Shown here piece after piece: positions 27,101 through 37,167 of a stretch of 64,000 nucleotides of DNA. The number at the start of each line of letters is the position of its first letter. Position 1 is the first letter of the stretch. Under the pieces are notes generated by a model. The model saw only the letters and a program-made list of their open reading frames with translations. It was not told the DNA's origin and searched no databases. Position numbers and translations under genes: made by a program. The stretch comes from Rhizobium sophoriradicis (lineage in GTDB: Bacteria; Pseudomonadota; Alphaproteobacteria; Rhizobiales; Rhizobiaceae): the NCBI RefSeq assembly GCF_003939025.1, contig NZ_RQIH01000008.1:248001-312000 (forward strand). The letters are read 5' to 3'.

Positions 27101-27426
27101 TCCGCAACGAAAACATCGCGCTGCATTCGCATCTCGGGCTGACGCTGCTGAACGCCTGGAACGACAATATCCTGTTTTTCGAAAAGGCGAGCCGCGCGCG
27201 CGACAATGTTTTGCTGATCGCGATCAGCCTCGACCCCCATAATTTCCAGCAAAGCGACGTGGAGCTGCCGCTCTGGAAATGGTCACTCGGGGACGGCGGC
27301 GCGCTCGACGTCGAGGATCTGGTCGGCGGGCATCGTTTCAGGTGGAACGGCAAACGGCAGACTATCAGTCTCAATCCTCAGATTCTGCCCTTTGCGATCT
27401 GGCGCGTTCGCGCAGCGGAGGCATGA
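24199..27426 (+). CDS. glgE: Alpha-1,4-glucan:maltose-1-phosphate maltosyltransferase with extra N-terminal amylase-like domain
   Basis: This 1075-residue protein holds a complete GlgE core from about residue 435 to the end. Its start, IENIMPRVDDGRFPVKRVVG, is followed by a beta-sandwich and a GH13_3 barrel. Catalytic residues are visible: Asp804 (FRVDNPHTKPF), Glu833 (FLSEAFTKPK) and the NTHDINPDFL site. GlgE extends alpha-1,4-glucan with maltose from maltose-1-phosphate. Residues 10-420 form a second, degenerate GH13-like region (IYYVNPLLLQGIDAWREVFD, LMMDLMLDGKAQDPQ, GYRVLGIDRAAPAFF) that stand-alone GlgE proteins of about 660-700 residues lack. It is first in the glgE-treS-glgB operon. 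A GTG at 24226 is an alternative start. Confidence 0.93.
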   Translation: MLLSAKQGAVSTPPRIYYVNPLLLQGIDAWREVFDHAADTGFHHVLTAPLFDRGKECSVFSSQDFDGLDPELQLGSAVADGVSRLVEAAGKSGVGLMMDLMLDGKAQDPQAGFRPVDPRRSPLDPAEPMTMMGAERQSQLLTEWTERLRRLSGGGLSGYRVLGIDRAAPAFFKSLIVGVRERAEAQFFAWTPGTDFAVRSAIADAGFAGCFSSMAWWDLDERWFVEEHRVQEPLGWQVAFPEPPFARRIAHGTESREILERRAVRALRLAASLGGGLMIPMGFEYGAATPLDPTHGDGSGLRRLRHDLAFDISSEIRLANSAIGKAGQARAPSLRLIRNANGPVSVLVQSEAQDLRSASDVRFILLNRDLRRSAPAPVTALREAASGFLPVTADGATLRLRAGETRVIEGKAPEPITSRPAFDVEQATASPRLAIENIMPRVDDGRFPVKRVVGESVTVEADIFADGHDPLAAVLLWRPHDAMAEWNETPMQLVENDRWRAEFLLERMGRYEFAVEAWRNPFAVFRYELTKKNDARLDLKLELQEGLNLVRAAQAQAPAALGAHLQALIDSLENASDRERTTILLAPETSELMNRADRRPFRLRSTASAVDAERKEAAFASWYQIFPRSQSGDPNRHGTFDDVIPRLPDIRGMGFDVLYFPPIHPIGSTNRKGRNNSLKAAPGDPGSPYAIGSEEGGHDAIHPELGDFEDFGRLVEEAGRHGLEIALDLAIQASPDHPWLTEHPGWFDWRPDGTIKYAENPPKKYEDIVNVDFYTKDALPSLWVELRNIVQLWVDQGVKLFRVDNPHTKPFPFWEWLIGDIRARHPDVVFLSEAFTKPKVMYRLAKIGFSQSYTYFTWRNAKWELEQYMRELTETAPKEFFRPHFFVNTHDINPDFLQNAPRPAFLIRAALAATLSGLWGVYNGFELCEGRPDAKRKEYADSEKYEIRAWDYDRPGNIIAEIRMLNRIRNENIALHSHLGLTLLNAWNDNILFFEKASRARDNVLLIAISLDPHNFQQSDVELPLWKWSLGDGGALDVEDLVGGHRFRWNGKRQTISLNPQILPFAIWRVRAAEA

Positions 27427-30400
27427 ATGGACACGATGAACCCCGGCAACACCGAGCCGCTGCTCTGGTACAAGGATGCGATCATCTACCAGCTGCATAT
27501 CAAGTCGTTCTACGACGCCAATGGTGATGGCGTCGGCGATTTTGCCGGTCTGCACGCCAAGCTCGATCATATCGCTGCGCTCGGCGTCAACGCCATCTGG
27601 CTGCTGCCCTTCTTTCCCTCGCCGCGCCGCGACGACGGCTATGACATCGCCGATTACGGCAATGTCAGCTCCGACTATGGGACACTGGAGGATTTCCGGG
27701 CCTTCGTCGACGCCGCCCACCAGCGCAATATCCGCGTCATCATCGAGCTCGTCATCAACCACACCTCCGACCAGCATCCCTGGTTCCAGCGCGCCCGCCA
27801 GGCTCCGGCGGGTTCACCCGAGCGGGATTTCTATGTCTGGTCGGATACCGATCAGAAATTTCCGGAAACGCGCATCATCTTCATCGACACCGAAAAATCG
27901 AATTGGACATGGGATGCGGTTGCCGGCGCCTATTACTGGCACCGCTTCTATTCCCACCAGCCGGACCTCAACTTCGACAGCCCGCTTGTCATGGAGGAAC
28001 TGCTGAAGGTGATGCGCTTCTGGCTGGAGACCGGCATCGACGGTTTTCGTCTTGACGCCATCCCCTATCTCGTCGAGCGTGAGGGGACGATCAACGAAAA
28101 CCTGCCGGAAACCCACGGGATCCTCAAGCGCATCCGCGCCGCCCTCGATGCTACGCATCCCGGCGTGATGCTGCTTGCCGAAGCCAACCAGTGGCCGGAG
28201 GACACACGCGAATATTTCGGCGACGGCGACGAATGCCACATGGCTTTCCACTTCCCGCTGATGCCGCGCATGTATATGGCGATCGCCAAGGAGGATCGGT
28301 TCCCGATCACCGATATCCTGCGCCAGACGCCTGAGATTCCGGAGAATTGCCAGTGGGCGATCTTCCTGCGCAATCACGACGAACTGACACTCGAAATGGT
28401 GACGGATGCGGAGCGCGACTATCTCTGGGAAACCTATGCCTCCGATAAGCGGGCCCGCATCAATCTCGGCATCAGGCGGCGCCTGGCGCCGCTGATGGAG
28501 CGCGACCGCCGCCGCATCGAGCTGATGAACGCGCTTCTTCTGTCGATGCCGGGGACGCCTGTCATCTATTACGGCGACGAGATCGGCATGGGCGACAATA
28601 TCTATCTCGGTGACCGGGACGGGGTGCGGACGCCGATGCAATGGTCACCGGACCGCAACGGCGGCTTCTCCCGCACCGATCCGGCGCGCCTCGTCCTGCC
28701 GCTGATCGCCGATCCGCTTTACGGCTTCGAGGCGGTCAACGTCGAGGCGCAGAGCACGGATGCGCATTCGCTGCTCAACTGGACGCGCAAGATGCTGTCG
28801 CTGCGCGGCCGGCATCCCGCCTTCGGGCGCGGTTCGCTACGCTTCCTCTCGCCCGAGAACCGCAAGATCCTCGCTTACCTCAGGGAATATGACGGCGAGA
28901 CGCTGATGTGTGTCGCAAACCTCTCGCGGCTGCCCCAGGCGGTCGAGCTCGACCTTTCGGCCTTCGAAGGCCGCGTGCCGATCGAGCTGACCGGCATGTC
29001 GCCCTTTCCGCCGATCGGGCAGTTGACCTATCTCCTGACCTTGCCCCCCTACGGCTTCTTCTGGTTTCAGCTGGAGGCCGATGCCGATCCGCCGGCTTGG
29101 CGTACCGCGCCGCCCGAGCAGCTACCTGATTTCATGACGATGGTCCTGCGCCGCGGGCTGCTCGATCTCGTTGACGAACCTGCGCATGCCCGTGTCTTGA
29201 GCAGCGAAATTCTGCCGGCCTATCTCAAAAGACGGCGCTGGTTCGGAGCCAAGGATCAGCCGCTTCAGGCGGCGAGGCTGATCTCCGCAACGCCGATACC
29301 CTTCGCCGATGGGGTCGTTCTCGGCGAATTGGAAGCGGTGCTGCCGGATCATACCGAATCCTACCAGTTGCCGCTGACCGTCGCCTGGGACGATGCGCAG
29401 CCATCGGCGCTGACTCAGCAGCTTGCGCTCGGGCGTGTCCGGCAGGGCAGGCGGGTCGGATTCCTGACGGATGGATTTGCCGTGGAGCGTATGGCGCGCG
29501 GCATCCTGCGCGGGCTTGCCGACCGCTCGCGTACTACCGGGCGCACCGGCACCCTGGAATTCCTCGGCACGGAAAGGCTCGACCGCCTTCAGATCACCGA
29601 TGACATGCCGGTCCACTGGCTTTCGGCCGAACAATCCAACAGTTCGCTCATCGTCGGCGACATTGCGATGATCAAACTGATCCGGCACATTTTCCCGGGC
29701 ATCCATCCCGAGGTGGAGATGACGCGGTTTTTGACCCGCGCCGGCTACGACCACACCGCGCCGCTGCTCGGCGAAGTCGCGCACACGGATTCCAGCGGGC
29801 GCCGCTCGACCCTGATCATCGTCCAGGGTGCGATCCGCAACCAGGGCGACGCCTGGAACTGGATGCTGAACAATCTGCGGCGCGCAGCCGACGAACTCGT
29901 GCTGGCCGATCCGGCGGTAGAGCCCGGCGACGATGTCTTCCGGCCGCTGATCAGCTTCGTCGCCATGGTCGGCATGAGATTGGGCGAATTGCATGTGGTG
30001 CTCGCCGGCGAGAACGCGGATGCCGCGTTCAGCCCTGTTGTTGCCGGCGACGATGAGGTGGAGGCGATCAAGAAGGCCGTGGCGGGCGAGGTCGCTTTTG
30101 CCATGTCAAAGCTTGCCGAACGCGAGGAGAATGCCGATCCCGCCGTGGATCTGTTCGCCGCTCCGCTTCTCGAGCGCCGCTCCGAACTCGTCGAGCTTGG
30201 CGCGAGCCTTGCCGAAAGCGCCCGCGGCACGCTGATGACGCGGACGCATGGCGATTTCCATCTCGGCCAGATCCTGGTCAGCGAAGGCGATGCCGTCATC
30301 ATCGACTTCGAAGGCGAGCCCGCGAAAAATCTCGCCGAGCGCCGGGCCAAGACGGTTCCCCTGCGCGATGTCGCCGGGCTTTTGCGCTCGCTCAGCTATC

Positions 30401-30708
30401 TCGTCGCCACCGCCCAGCTCGATAATGACGCGGTGACAGAACATGAGAACGAGGTCCGCCGCGATGCCATTGCCCGTTTCGGACGCAATGCCGAGGCGGC
30501 CTTCCTCGCGGCCTATTGGCAGGCCGTCTCCGCCTCGAAGGCGCTTGCCATGCCGGCCGAACAACGCAGGCGGGTGCTGGATGCCTTTCTTCTGGAAAAG
30601 GCCGCCTATGAAATCGCCTATGAAGCCCGCAACAGGCCGAAGTGGCTGCCGATCCCGCTCGCCGGCCTTACCGAAATCGTATCGCGCTTAGCGGGGGTCA
30701 ATGCATGA
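27427..30708 (+). CDS. treS: Trehalose synthase fused to maltokinase
   Basis: This 1093-residue fusion starts immediately after the glgE stop. Residues 1-550 are a GH13 trehalose synthase ([46 protein letters not shown]). It interconverts maltose and trehalose. Residues from about 599 ([14 protein letters not shown]) to the end are a maltokinase (Pep2/Mak) with the kinase motif [10 protein letters not shown] (Asp943) and VIIDFEGEP. It makes maltose-1-phosphate with ATP. The fusion channels trehalose-derived maltose to GlgE. TreS-Mak fusions are known in many bacteria. It overlaps glgB by 4 nt. Confidence 0.96.
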   Translation: MDTMNPGNTEPLLWYKDAIIYQLHIKSFYDANGDGVGDFAGLHAKLDHIAALGVNAIWLLPFFPSPRRDDGYDIADYGNVSSDYGTLEDFRAFVDAAHQRNIRVIIELVINHTSDQHPWFQRARQAPAGSPERDFYVWSDTDQKFPETRIIFIDTEKSNWTWDAVAGAYYWHRFYSHQPDLNFDSPLVMEELLKVMRFWLETGIDGFRLDAIPYLVEREGTINENLPETHGILKRIRAALDATHPGVMLLAEANQWPEDTREYFGDGDECHMAFHFPLMPRMYMAIAKEDRFPITDILRQTPEIPENCQWAIFLRNHDELTLEMVTDAERDYLWETYASDKRARINLGIRRRLAPLMERDRRRIELMNALLLSMPGTPVIYYGDEIGMGDNIYLGDRDGVRTPMQWSPDRNGGFSRTDPARLVLPLIADPLYGFEAVNVEAQSTDAHSLLNWTRKMLSLRGRHPAFGRGSLRFLSPENRKILAYLREYDGETLMCVANLSRLPQAVELDLSAFEGRVPIELTGMSPFPPIGQLTYLLTLPPYGFFWFQLEADADPPAWRTAPPEQLPDFMTMVLRRGLLDLVDEPAHARVLSSEILPAYLKRRRWFGAKDQPLQAARLISATPIPFADGVVLGELEAVLPDHTESYQLPLTVAWDDAQPSALTQQLALGRVRQGRRVGFLTDGFAVERMARGILRGLADRSRTTGRTGTLEFLGTERLDRLQITDDMPVHWLSAEQSNSSLIVGDIAMIKLIRHIFPGIHPEVEMTRFLTRAGYDHTAPLLGEVAHTDSSGRRSTLIIVQGAIRNQGDAWNWMLNNLRRAADELVLADPAVEPGDDVFRPLISFVAMVGMRLGELHVVLAGENADAAFSPVVAGDDEVEAIKKAVAGEVAFAMSKLAEREENADPAVDLFAAPLLERRSELVELGASLAESARGTLMTRTHGDFHLGQILVSEGDAVIIDFEGEPAKNLAERRAKTVPLRDVAGLLRSLSYLVATAQLDNDAVTEHENEVRRDAIARFGRNAEAAFLAAYWQAVSASKALAMPAEQRRRVLDAFLLEKAAYEIAYEARNRPKWLPIPLAGLTEIVSRLAGVNA

Positions 30709-32915
30709 ATGTTGAACGCTCGGAACTTCTTTCAGGCATCGGACACGATGCGCTCTGGGCTCTGATCGAGGGGCGCCATGGCGATCCCTTCTCGATCCTT
30801 GGTCCGCACGAGGCCGGCGGCATGACCGTCGTGCGCGTCTATCTGCCCGGAGCAGAGGCGGTCGATCTCATCGAAGCATCAAGCGGCAGGGTGGTGACGC
30901 CTTTCAGCATCGCTCACCCGTCCGGCCTGTTTGCGGCTGCCACGGCTTCGAGAATGGGATACAGGCTGCGGATCCAATGGCCGGATGGTGAGCAGCTCAC
31001 CGAAGATCCCTATAGCTTCGGTCTACTGCTGGGAGAACTCGATCTTCATCTGATATCCGAAGGCACCCATTATAGTCTGAGCCGGACGCTCGGCGCGGTG
31101 GCAATGTCGGTCGACGGCGTCGCGGGCGTTCGTTTCGCCGTCTGGGCGCCGAATGCCCGCCGGGTCTCCGTCGTCGGCGATTTCAATGCCTGGGACGGCC
31201 GGCGAAACCCGATGCGGCTGAGGCAATCGGCCGGGGTATGGGAGCTATTCGTTCCCCGGCTGGCCCCCGGCGAAAGATATAAATTCGAGATCGTCGACGC
31301 GCATGGCAATTGCCTGCCGCAGAAGGCCGATCCGGTGGCGCGGGCAAGCGAGGCCGCCCCATCTACCGCCTCGATCGTTGCATCGTCGACGCCGTTCCGA
31401 TGGACCGATGACGGTTGGATGAAAGGCCGCGACCGGCAAGCGAGGCTCGAAGGCGCGATCTCCGTATACGAGGTGCACGCCGGCTCCTGGCTTCGCGACC
31501 GGCAGGACGGCAACAGCTATCTCGATTGGGCCGAGCTCAGCCAGCGGCTTGTTCCCTATGTCCGCGACATGGGGTTTACCCATATCGAATTGCTGCCGAT
31601 CATGGAGCATCCGTTCGGCGGCTCGTGGGGCTACCAGCCGCTCGGCCTATTCGCGCCGACCGGCCGCTATGGGACGCCGGAGGATTTCGCCTATTTCGTC
31701 GATCGCTGTCACGGCGCCGGCATTGGTGTCATCCTCGATTGGGTGCCGGCCCATTTTCCGACGGATGTCTGGGGTCTTGCCCGTTTCGACGGCAGCGCGC
31801 TCTACGAGCACGAGGATCCCCGCGAAGGCTTTCACCGCGACTGGAACACGCTGATCTACAATCTCGGCCGCAACGAGGTGAAAGGCTTCCTGATCGCCAG
31901 CGCGCTCGAATGGCTCGAGCGCTACCACGTCGACGGATTGCGCGTCGATGCCGTCGCCTCGATGCTTTATCGCGACTATAGCCGCAACGAGGGCGAATGG
32001 ATTCCCAACCGGTATGGCGGGCGCGAGAACCTGGAGGCGGTGGAGTTCTTCAAGCACCTCAACAGTATCATTCACGAGCGTAGCCCGCACGCCATGACCA
32101 TCGCCGAGGAATCGACGGCCTGGCCGGGTGTGACCAAACCGCCGGAGGAGGGCGGGCTCGGATTCGATATCAAATGGAACATGGGCTGGATGCACGACAG
32201 CCTGAGTTATATCGAGAAGGATCCCGTCTACCGGAGCTATCACCACGGCACGATGACCTTCGGCATGATCTATGCCTATTCCGAGCGTTTCATGCTGCCG
32301 ATTTCCCATGACGAGGTGGTCTACGGGAAAGGCTCGCTGCTGACGAAGATGCCGGGAGACGAATGGCAGAAATTCGCCAATCTGCGCAGTTATCTCGCCT
32401 TCATGTGGGGCCATCCCGGCAAGAAGCTGTTGTTCATGGGAAGTGAAGTCGCCCAGCCGGGCGAATGGAACCACGACGCTTCGGTGAGCTGGGAGGTGCT
32501 GGACCGGCCGGCGCATGTCGGCATTCAGCGCCTGGTGAAGGATCTGAACGCGTTTTACGGCGATGAACCGGCATTGCAGTTTGGCGATTTTCATCCCGAG
32601 GGCTTCGAATGGGCGACAGCCGATGACGCCGTCAATTCCGTTCTGGGCATGCTCCGTTATGCCAAGGACCGCTCCTCATCCGTGCTTGTCCTATCGAATT
32701 TCACGCCGGTGCCGCGTTACGACTACAGGATCGGCGTTCCGCAGGACGGCCTGTGGATCGAGCGGATCACGACGGATGCGCGGGAATATGGCGGCTCCGG
32801 CCTTGTCAACGGTGCACTCTCGACCGAACCCATCCCCGCCCACGGACGACCGGTCTCTCTGTCGCTGACGCTGCCGCCGCTGGCGACGATCTTCCTCACG
32901 GGACCGTCGCCGTGA
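30705..32915 (+). CDS. glgB: 1,4-alpha-glucan branching enzyme
   Basis: This 736-residue GH13 enzyme starts at the ATG overlapping the treS stop (ATGA, 30705-30708). It has an N-terminal domain, a CBM48 ([20 protein letters not shown]), and a barrel with [17 protein letters not shown] (Asp415), [12 protein letters not shown] and [13 protein letters not shown]. It adds alpha-1,6 branches to the glucan made by GlgE, completing the GlgE pathway (trehalose to maltose to maltose-1-phosphate to branched alpha-glucan). No glgA or glgC is present, so this copy probably serves the GlgE route rather than the ADP-glucose route. Confidence 0.96.
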   Translation: MNVERSELLSGIGHDALWALIEGRHGDPFSILGPHEAGGMTVVRVYLPGAEAVDLIEASSGRVVTPFSIAHPSGLFAAATASRMGYRLRIQWPDGEQLTEDPYSFGLLLGELDLHLISEGTHYSLSRTLGAVAMSVDGVAGVRFAVWAPNARRVSVVGDFNAWDGRRNPMRLRQSAGVWELFVPRLAPGERYKFEIVDAHGNCLPQKADPVARASEAAPSTASIVASSTPFRWTDDGWMKGRDRQARLEGAISVYEVHAGSWLRDRQDGNSYLDWAELSQRLVPYVRDMGFTHIELLPIMEHPFGGSWGYQPLGLFAPTGRYGTPEDFAYFVDRCHGAGIGVILDWVPAHFPTDVWGLARFDGSALYEHEDPREGFHRDWNTLIYNLGRNEVKGFLIASALEWLERYHVDGLRVDAVASMLYRDYSRNEGEWIPNRYGGRENLEAVEFFKHLNSIIHERSPHAMTIAEESTAWPGVTKPPEEGGLGFDIKWNMGWMHDSLSYIEKDPVYRSYHHGTMTFGMIYAYSERFMLPISHDEVVYGKGSLLTKMPGDEWQKFANLRSYLAFMWGHPGKKLLFMGSEVAQPGEWNHDASVSWEVLDRPAHVGIQRLVKDLNAFYGDEPALQFGDFHPEGFEWATADDAVNSVLGMLRYAKDRSSSVLVLSNFTPVPRYDYRIGVPQDGLWIERITTDAREYGGSGLVNGALSTEPIPAHGRPVSLSLTLPPLATIFLTGPSP

Positions 32916-32921
32916 TCGGGT

Positions 32922-34550
32922 TCACTCGACGTGGGGAGCCGGATGAATGAATGGCCAGGGGCTTGCTTCAGATCCTTTGTCGACGGGAACTTCTATGAGA
33001 ACCGGTTCATCGAGGGATAGGGCTTTTTCGATCACGATTCTCAATTCGCTGGGGCTCGTCACCCTGTATGACCGGACACCGAAGCTCTTCCCAAGGGCGA
33101 CAAAATCCGGATTGGTGAGATCGGACCCAAGGTAGCGGCCATTATAGGCCTGTTTCTGGTCGCGCAGCACGTTGCCATAGGCCGAATTGTTGAAGATGAT
33201 GGCGATGACGGCGATCTTGTGCTGGACGGCGGTGGCAAGTTCCTGCACCCCGAACATGAAGCCGCCGTCGCCGGAAATCGAAATGACGGCTTTGTCAGGA
33301 TTGGCTATCTTCACGCCCAGCGCAGTGTTGAAGCCGAAGCCGAGATTGTCCTGATAGCCGCATGTCACATATTGGCGAGGACCGTAGACCGGGAACGCAA
33401 AGCGGGCGGTAAAGCCCATCTGGCTGACTTCCTCGACGAAGAAGCCGTCTCTTGGAAGAACCTCGCGAATGGCATCGAGATAGGCGAGCTGCGGCTGCAC
33501 GCCTGAGAAACGAGATCTGGCTTCTTTATTAAGTTCGGCGAACTCGCTGGTGCGATCCTCGTGACGACAACCTGCCAGCGCATCGATCAGCGCCTGCGTT
33601 CCGGCCTCGGCATCCGCGACGATGCCCACCTCGGGCTTGAGACGAACCATTTCGGTCGGATCGATATCGATGCGGATGATCTTGAGGCCCTTGGGAAGCC
33701 ACTTCCATCGCATGAACTGCAATTCGAGCCGGCTGCCGATGCCGATCAGAACGTCGACCTTCTTCCAATATTCGTAGGCGGCGACGAAATTCAGATAGTG
33801 CGGGTGGTCGTCGGCGACGATGCCCTTGCCGGAGCGATGCGAGGTAACCGGCGCCTGCAGCAGTTCCGCAAGAGCGGCAATCTCGGCCCCGGCATCTGCC
33901 GCACCGCCACCGACCATGATCATCGGATTCCTGGCGCCTGATATCAGTGCCACTGCGGCAGCGACCTGATCGGCGTTGACGGCCGGATGAGGCGCGCTGG
34001 CGCCAACGGGGAGATTGACTTCGGGACCGGATTGTCCAAACACATCCCAAGGCGCTTCGATTGCCCCCGGACCCTGCCGGCCGGAGAGCATCTTGCAAAC
34101 GACCCCTGATAAAACGGGGCCGGCTTCGGACTGGTGATTGATGCGCTCCGCCACTTTGGCAATTCCGCGCATTGTCGCGAGCTGATCCGGCAGCTCGTGC
34201 AGCTGGCCTCTGCCCCGGCCGATCAGGTGGGACATGATGTTGCCGGTAATGCAAAGCACCGGGGCATTGGCGCCGTAAGCGGTGCACAGCGCCGCGCCGG
34301 AATTGAGGACGCCTGGGCCGGGGACAACGGTATAGGCGCCAATCCGGCCGGTGGATTTGGCATAGCCGTAGGCCATGTAGCCGGCGCCCTGTTCATGCCG
34401 GGTATGGATGAAGCGAAGCTTGTCGCCGGCGCCGTAAAGGGCATCGTTGAAGTCATACATGTGGGCGCCCGGAATGCCGAAGACCGTGTCGACCCCATGG
34501 GCGACAAGCGAACGGGCGATCGCCTGGCCGGTCGTTTCTTTCCTGTTCAT
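32922..34550 (-). CDS. Thiamine-diphosphate enzyme, acetolactate synthase-like
   Basis: This 542-residue protein has the three ThDP-enzyme domains: PYR domain with catalytic Glu (THRHEQ-like region HTRHEQGAGYMAYGYA, about residue 50), the central domain, and the PP domain with the cofactor motif ISGDGGFMFG ending in NN (IIFNNSAYGNVL). The overall family includes IlvB and 2-oxoacid decarboxylases. No small regulatory subunit gene is nearby, which argues against housekeeping acetolactate synthase. An aromatic-type aminotransferase lies 34 nt upstream in the same operon, so the substrate could be a 2-oxo acid made by transamination. The ATG at 34550 is preferred over an in-frame TTG at 34562; neither has a strong ribosome-binding site. 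Confidence 0.85.
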   Translation of the reverse strand: MNRKETTGQAIARSLVAHGVDTVFGIPGAHMYDFNDALYGAGDKLRFIHTRHEQGAGYMAYGYAKSTGRIGAYTVVPGPGVLNSGAALCTAYGANAPVLCITGNIMSHLIGRGRGQLHELPDQLATMRGIAKVAERINHQSEAGPVLSGVVCKMLSGRQGPGAIEAPWDVFGQSGPEVNLPVGASAPHPAVNADQVAAAVALISGARNPMIMVGGGAADAGAEIAALAELLQAPVTSHRSGKGIVADDHPHYLNFVAAYEYWKKVDVLIGIGSRLELQFMRWKWLPKGLKIIRIDIDPTEMVRLKPEVGIVADAEAGTQALIDALAGCRHEDRTSEFAELNKEARSRFSGVQPQLAYLDAIREVLPRDGFFVEEVSQMGFTARFAFPVYGPRQYVTCGYQDNLGFGFNTALGVKIANPDKAVISISGDGGFMFGVQELATAVQHKIAVIAIIFNNSAYGNVLRDQKQAYNGRYLGSDLTNPDFVALGKSFGVRSYRVTSPSELRIVIEKALSLDEPVLIEVPVDKGSEASPWPFIHPAPHVE

Positions 34551-34584
34551 CTGGAAATCCAATGACTTGGGTTCGGTTATGCCA

Positions 34585-35763
34585 CTATTGCTTCAAGCAA
34601 CCTTCGGCTCGAAGTGCGGCAACGATGGCGCCGGCGTCGGCCGGCTGCATACCGGCAAGATTCATCCGCCCGGAATCGGCCATGTAGATGCCATGCCTGG
34701 CTCGGAGGACCGCCGCGATATCCTTCGACATCGCGAGATTGGAGAACAGACCACGCTGCCGGCGGATGAAAGCGAGATCGGGTGCTGCGTCGGCGAGTGA
34801 AGCCCGATTGCCGTTGACGCGCTCGCACATTTCATCGAGCTCGGCGCGCCACATTGCCGACATCTCGGCATTTTCGAGAATGGTCCTGACGATCGCCGCA
34901 CCATGATCGGGCGGCATCGACCAGTTGACGCGGGCGAGGGCGGCCATATTGCTTTGAGCCTTTCCGAGCTCATTGCTGTTGCGGGCCATGACATAGAGCG
35001 CGCCGACGCGCTCGCGATAGAGACCGAAATTCTTGTCGCAGGAATAGGCGATCAGCGCCTCGTCGACGGCTTCGAGGATCATGCGTGTCGGCGCTGCATC
35101 CTGTTCGAGCCCGTCGCCGAGCCCCTGATAGGCAAGATCGATGAACGGTACCAGCCTGTGCGCGACGAGGAGCTCGGCAATCCGCCGCCACTCTTCCATG
35201 GTGAAATCGATGCCGGTCGGGTTGTGGCAGCAGCCGTGAAGAAGCACGACATCGCCTGGGTTGGCGGAAGATAAAGCCTCGCTCATGCTTTCGAATTTCA
35301 CCTGCTGCGAGGTGAGGTCGACGAAGGGATATTCCCTTACGGCCAGCCGCGCCGAACCGAAAATCGGGGCGTGGTTGGGCCAGCTCGGCGTGCCCAGCAA
35401 AACCTTCGCCGATGGCTTTGCCGTCTGGATGAGTTCCGCGCCGAGACGCAGCGCGCCGCTGCCGCCCGGCGTCTGAATGCCGACAAGACGCTGCTCGGAG
35501 GCCGGCGATTGCCCGAAAATGATCGGCTGCAGCAGACGGACGAATTGCAGATCGCCTTCCGGACCGAGATATTTCTTGCTGTCCTGCGTCTCCAGAAGAA
35601 ATTGCTCCGCCGCCTTCACGGCCCGCATGACCGGCGTGCGGCCCATCGCGTCGCGATAGACGCCGACGCCGAGGTCAATCTTTCTGCTCCGCTCGTCGGC
35701 CTGAAAGGCTTTGATGAGGGCAAGCAGGCTGTCGGCCGGCCGGCTATTCAGTTCTTCAAACAC
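34585..35763 (-). CDS. Class I aromatic/aspartate aminotransferase (TyrB/AspC type)
   Basis: This 392-residue PLP enzyme is fold type I, subgroup Ia. Visible features are the N-terminal KIDLGVGVYRD, GGSGALRLG, the Asn-containing HGCCHNPTGID, DLAYQGLGDGL and the PLP lysine in YSCDKNFGLYRERVG. It should transaminate aspartate and/or aromatic amino acids with 2-oxoglutarate. It is the first gene of a two-gene operon with the ThDP enzyme and is divergent from an Lrp-type regulator gene 150 nt away. Together they suggest amino-acid catabolism in which the resulting 2-oxo acid is decarboxylated or condensed. The first residue region MFEELNSRPADSLLALIKAF matches the family start. Confidence 0.93.
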   Translation of the reverse strand: MFEELNSRPADSLLALIKAFQADERSRKIDLGVGVYRDAMGRTPVMRAVKAAEQFLLETQDSKKYLGPEGDLQFVRLLQPIIFGQSPASEQRLVGIQTPGGSGALRLGAELIQTAKPSAKVLLGTPSWPNHAPIFGSARLAVREYPFVDLTSQQVKFESMSEALSSANPGDVVLLHGCCHNPTGIDFTMEEWRRIAELLVAHRLVPFIDLAYQGLGDGLEQDAAPTRMILEAVDEALIAYSCDKNFGLYRERVGALYVMARNSNELGKAQSNMAALARVNWSMPPDHGAAIVRTILENAEMSAMWRAELDEMCERVNGNRASLADAAPDLAFIRRQRGLFSNLAMSKDIAAVLRARHGIYMADSGRMNLAGMQPADAGAIVAALRAEGCLKQ

Positions 35764-35913
35764 AGGTACACCTCCGTTTTATCCTTTGGTTGGAGATTAA
35801 CTGAAGTTCCACGGCGAAACTCTGCGATTGTCTGCCTGTTTCAGTGTGTCGGTGCAGACATTCTGCGTAAAATGGCTATACTATGCCGAAATTCCTCTCA
35901 TCTCGGGTGAGTC

Positions 35914-36381
35914 ATGCTTGATCAGTTCGATATCAAATTGCTCGCGGCGCTTCAGCAAAACAGCGAGATGACGCAGGGCGAGCTGTCGCAGAAGGTCAAC
36001 CTGTCCGCCACCCAATGCGCACGCCGCTTGGAACGGCTGCGCAAGGAGCAATATATCCAGAGCGTCGTGGCCATTCTCAACCCCGCGAAACTGGGTTTCA
36101 GCGTCGTCGCCCATACGCTCGTCAGCCTCAGAGCGCATACCGAAGGTGGAAACGAGCGGCTCCATCGCTTCATCGAGACTGCGCCGGAGATCTTGGAGTG
36201 CTATTCGCAGACGGGGGACGCCGATTTTCTGATGAAAGTCATGACGCGAGATCTCGACCATCTCAGCCAATTTCTCGAAAGGATGATCCGGGTCACCGAC
36301 AATCTGGCCTCGGTCAAGTCGAGCATCGTCCTGAAAACGATCAAAAAAACAACGGCTCTGCCGCTGCAGATCGTGACGTGA
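35914..36381 (+). CDS. Lrp/AsnC-family transcriptional regulator
   Basis: This 155-residue protein has a helix-turn-helix at residues 4-60 (DIKLLAALQQNSEMTQGELS, then QKVNLSATQCARRLERL) and an RAM ligand-binding domain (ECYSQTGDADFLMKV, about 100). Lrp proteins bind amino acids and often control an adjacent divergent catabolic operon. Here that would be the aminotransferase-ThDP enzyme operon, with the 150-nt shared region holding the operators. The gene converges on the iron ABC ATPase with only 24 nt between stops and no visible terminator. Confidence 0.93.
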   Translation: MLDQFDIKLLAALQQNSEMTQGELSQKVNLSATQCARRLERLRKEQYIQSVVAILNPAKLGFSVVAHTLVSLRAHTEGGNERLHRFIETAPEILECYSQTGDADFLMKVMTRDLDHLSQFLERMIRVTDNLASVKSSIVLKTIKKTTALPLQIVT

Positions 36382-36405
36382 CAGCGTCGCGCGGCTCCGG
36401 CCACC

Positions 36406-37167
36406 TCACCTGAGGTAGTGGATGTGCGGGCGCGAATGATAGGGGGAGGCCTCGACGCGGGCGTCGATGGAAAAGACGTCGCGCAACAGGCTTTCGCTCA
36501 GCACTTCCTCAGGCGCGCCGGAGGCGACGATCCTGCCGTGCTGCATGATGATCAGCTCGTCACAGAACATGGCGGCATGGTTGAGATCGTGCAGGGCGAC
36601 GATGCTGGTGATCGGCAGGCCGGAGACGAGCCGCATCAGGCCGATCTGGTGCTGGATGTCGAGATGGTTGGTCGGTTCGTCGAGGATCAGCTCCTGCGGT
36701 GATTGGGCGAGCGCCCTGGCGATGTGGGTGCGCTGCTTTTCGCCGCCCGACAGGCTCTGCCAGCGATCGTCGCGCTTCTCCGCCATGCCGGCGCGGGTGA
36801 GCGCTGCCTCGACCGCTTCTTCGTCGGCCTTCGTCCAGCCCGAGAACATGGAGCGGTGCGGAAACCTTCCGAGTTTGACTACGTCGATGACCTTCAGATT
36901 AGCATTGGTCGTCGCATGCTGCTCGACAAAGGCAATGCGCCGGGCGATCGAACGGCGGCCGATCTTTCCAATATCGTTCCGGTCAAGCGTGACGCTGCCG
37001 GAATGCGGCCGCCGCAGGCCGGCGAGAAGCCGCAGCAACGAGGTTTTGCCGGAACCGTTCGGCCCCAGCAGGCCCAGCATCCTGCCCGGCTGCGCCTCCA
37101 GCGATACGCCGTCGACGATGGTCTTCCTACCAATTTTCCAGGTGAGGTTGTCGGCCTTGATGCTCAT
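36406..37167 (-). CDS. Iron-complex ABC transporter ATP-binding protein (FecE/FhuC type)
   Basis: This 253-residue ATPase has Walker A GPNGSGKTS, signature LSGGEKQR and Walker B LILDEPTNHLD. The NHLD ending and the sequence HALHDLNHA-like H-loop (IVALHDLNHAAMFCDE) are typical of siderophore, haem and cobalamin importers. It overlaps the permease gene by 4 nt and is the last gene of a three-gene operon (binding protein, permease, ATPase). Confidence 0.93.
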   Translation of the reverse strand: MSIKADNLTWKIGRKTIVDGVSLEAQPGRMLGLLGPNGSGKTSLLRLLAGLRRPHSGSVTLDRNDIGKIGRRSIARRIAFVEQHATTNANLKVIDVVKLGRFPHRSMFSGWTKADEEAVEAALTRAGMAEKRDDRWQSLSGGEKQRTHIARALAQSPQELILDEPTNHLDIQHQIGLMRLVSGLPITSIVALHDLNHAAMFCDELIIMQHGRIVASGAPEEVLSESLLRDVFSIDARVEASPYHSRPHIHYLR

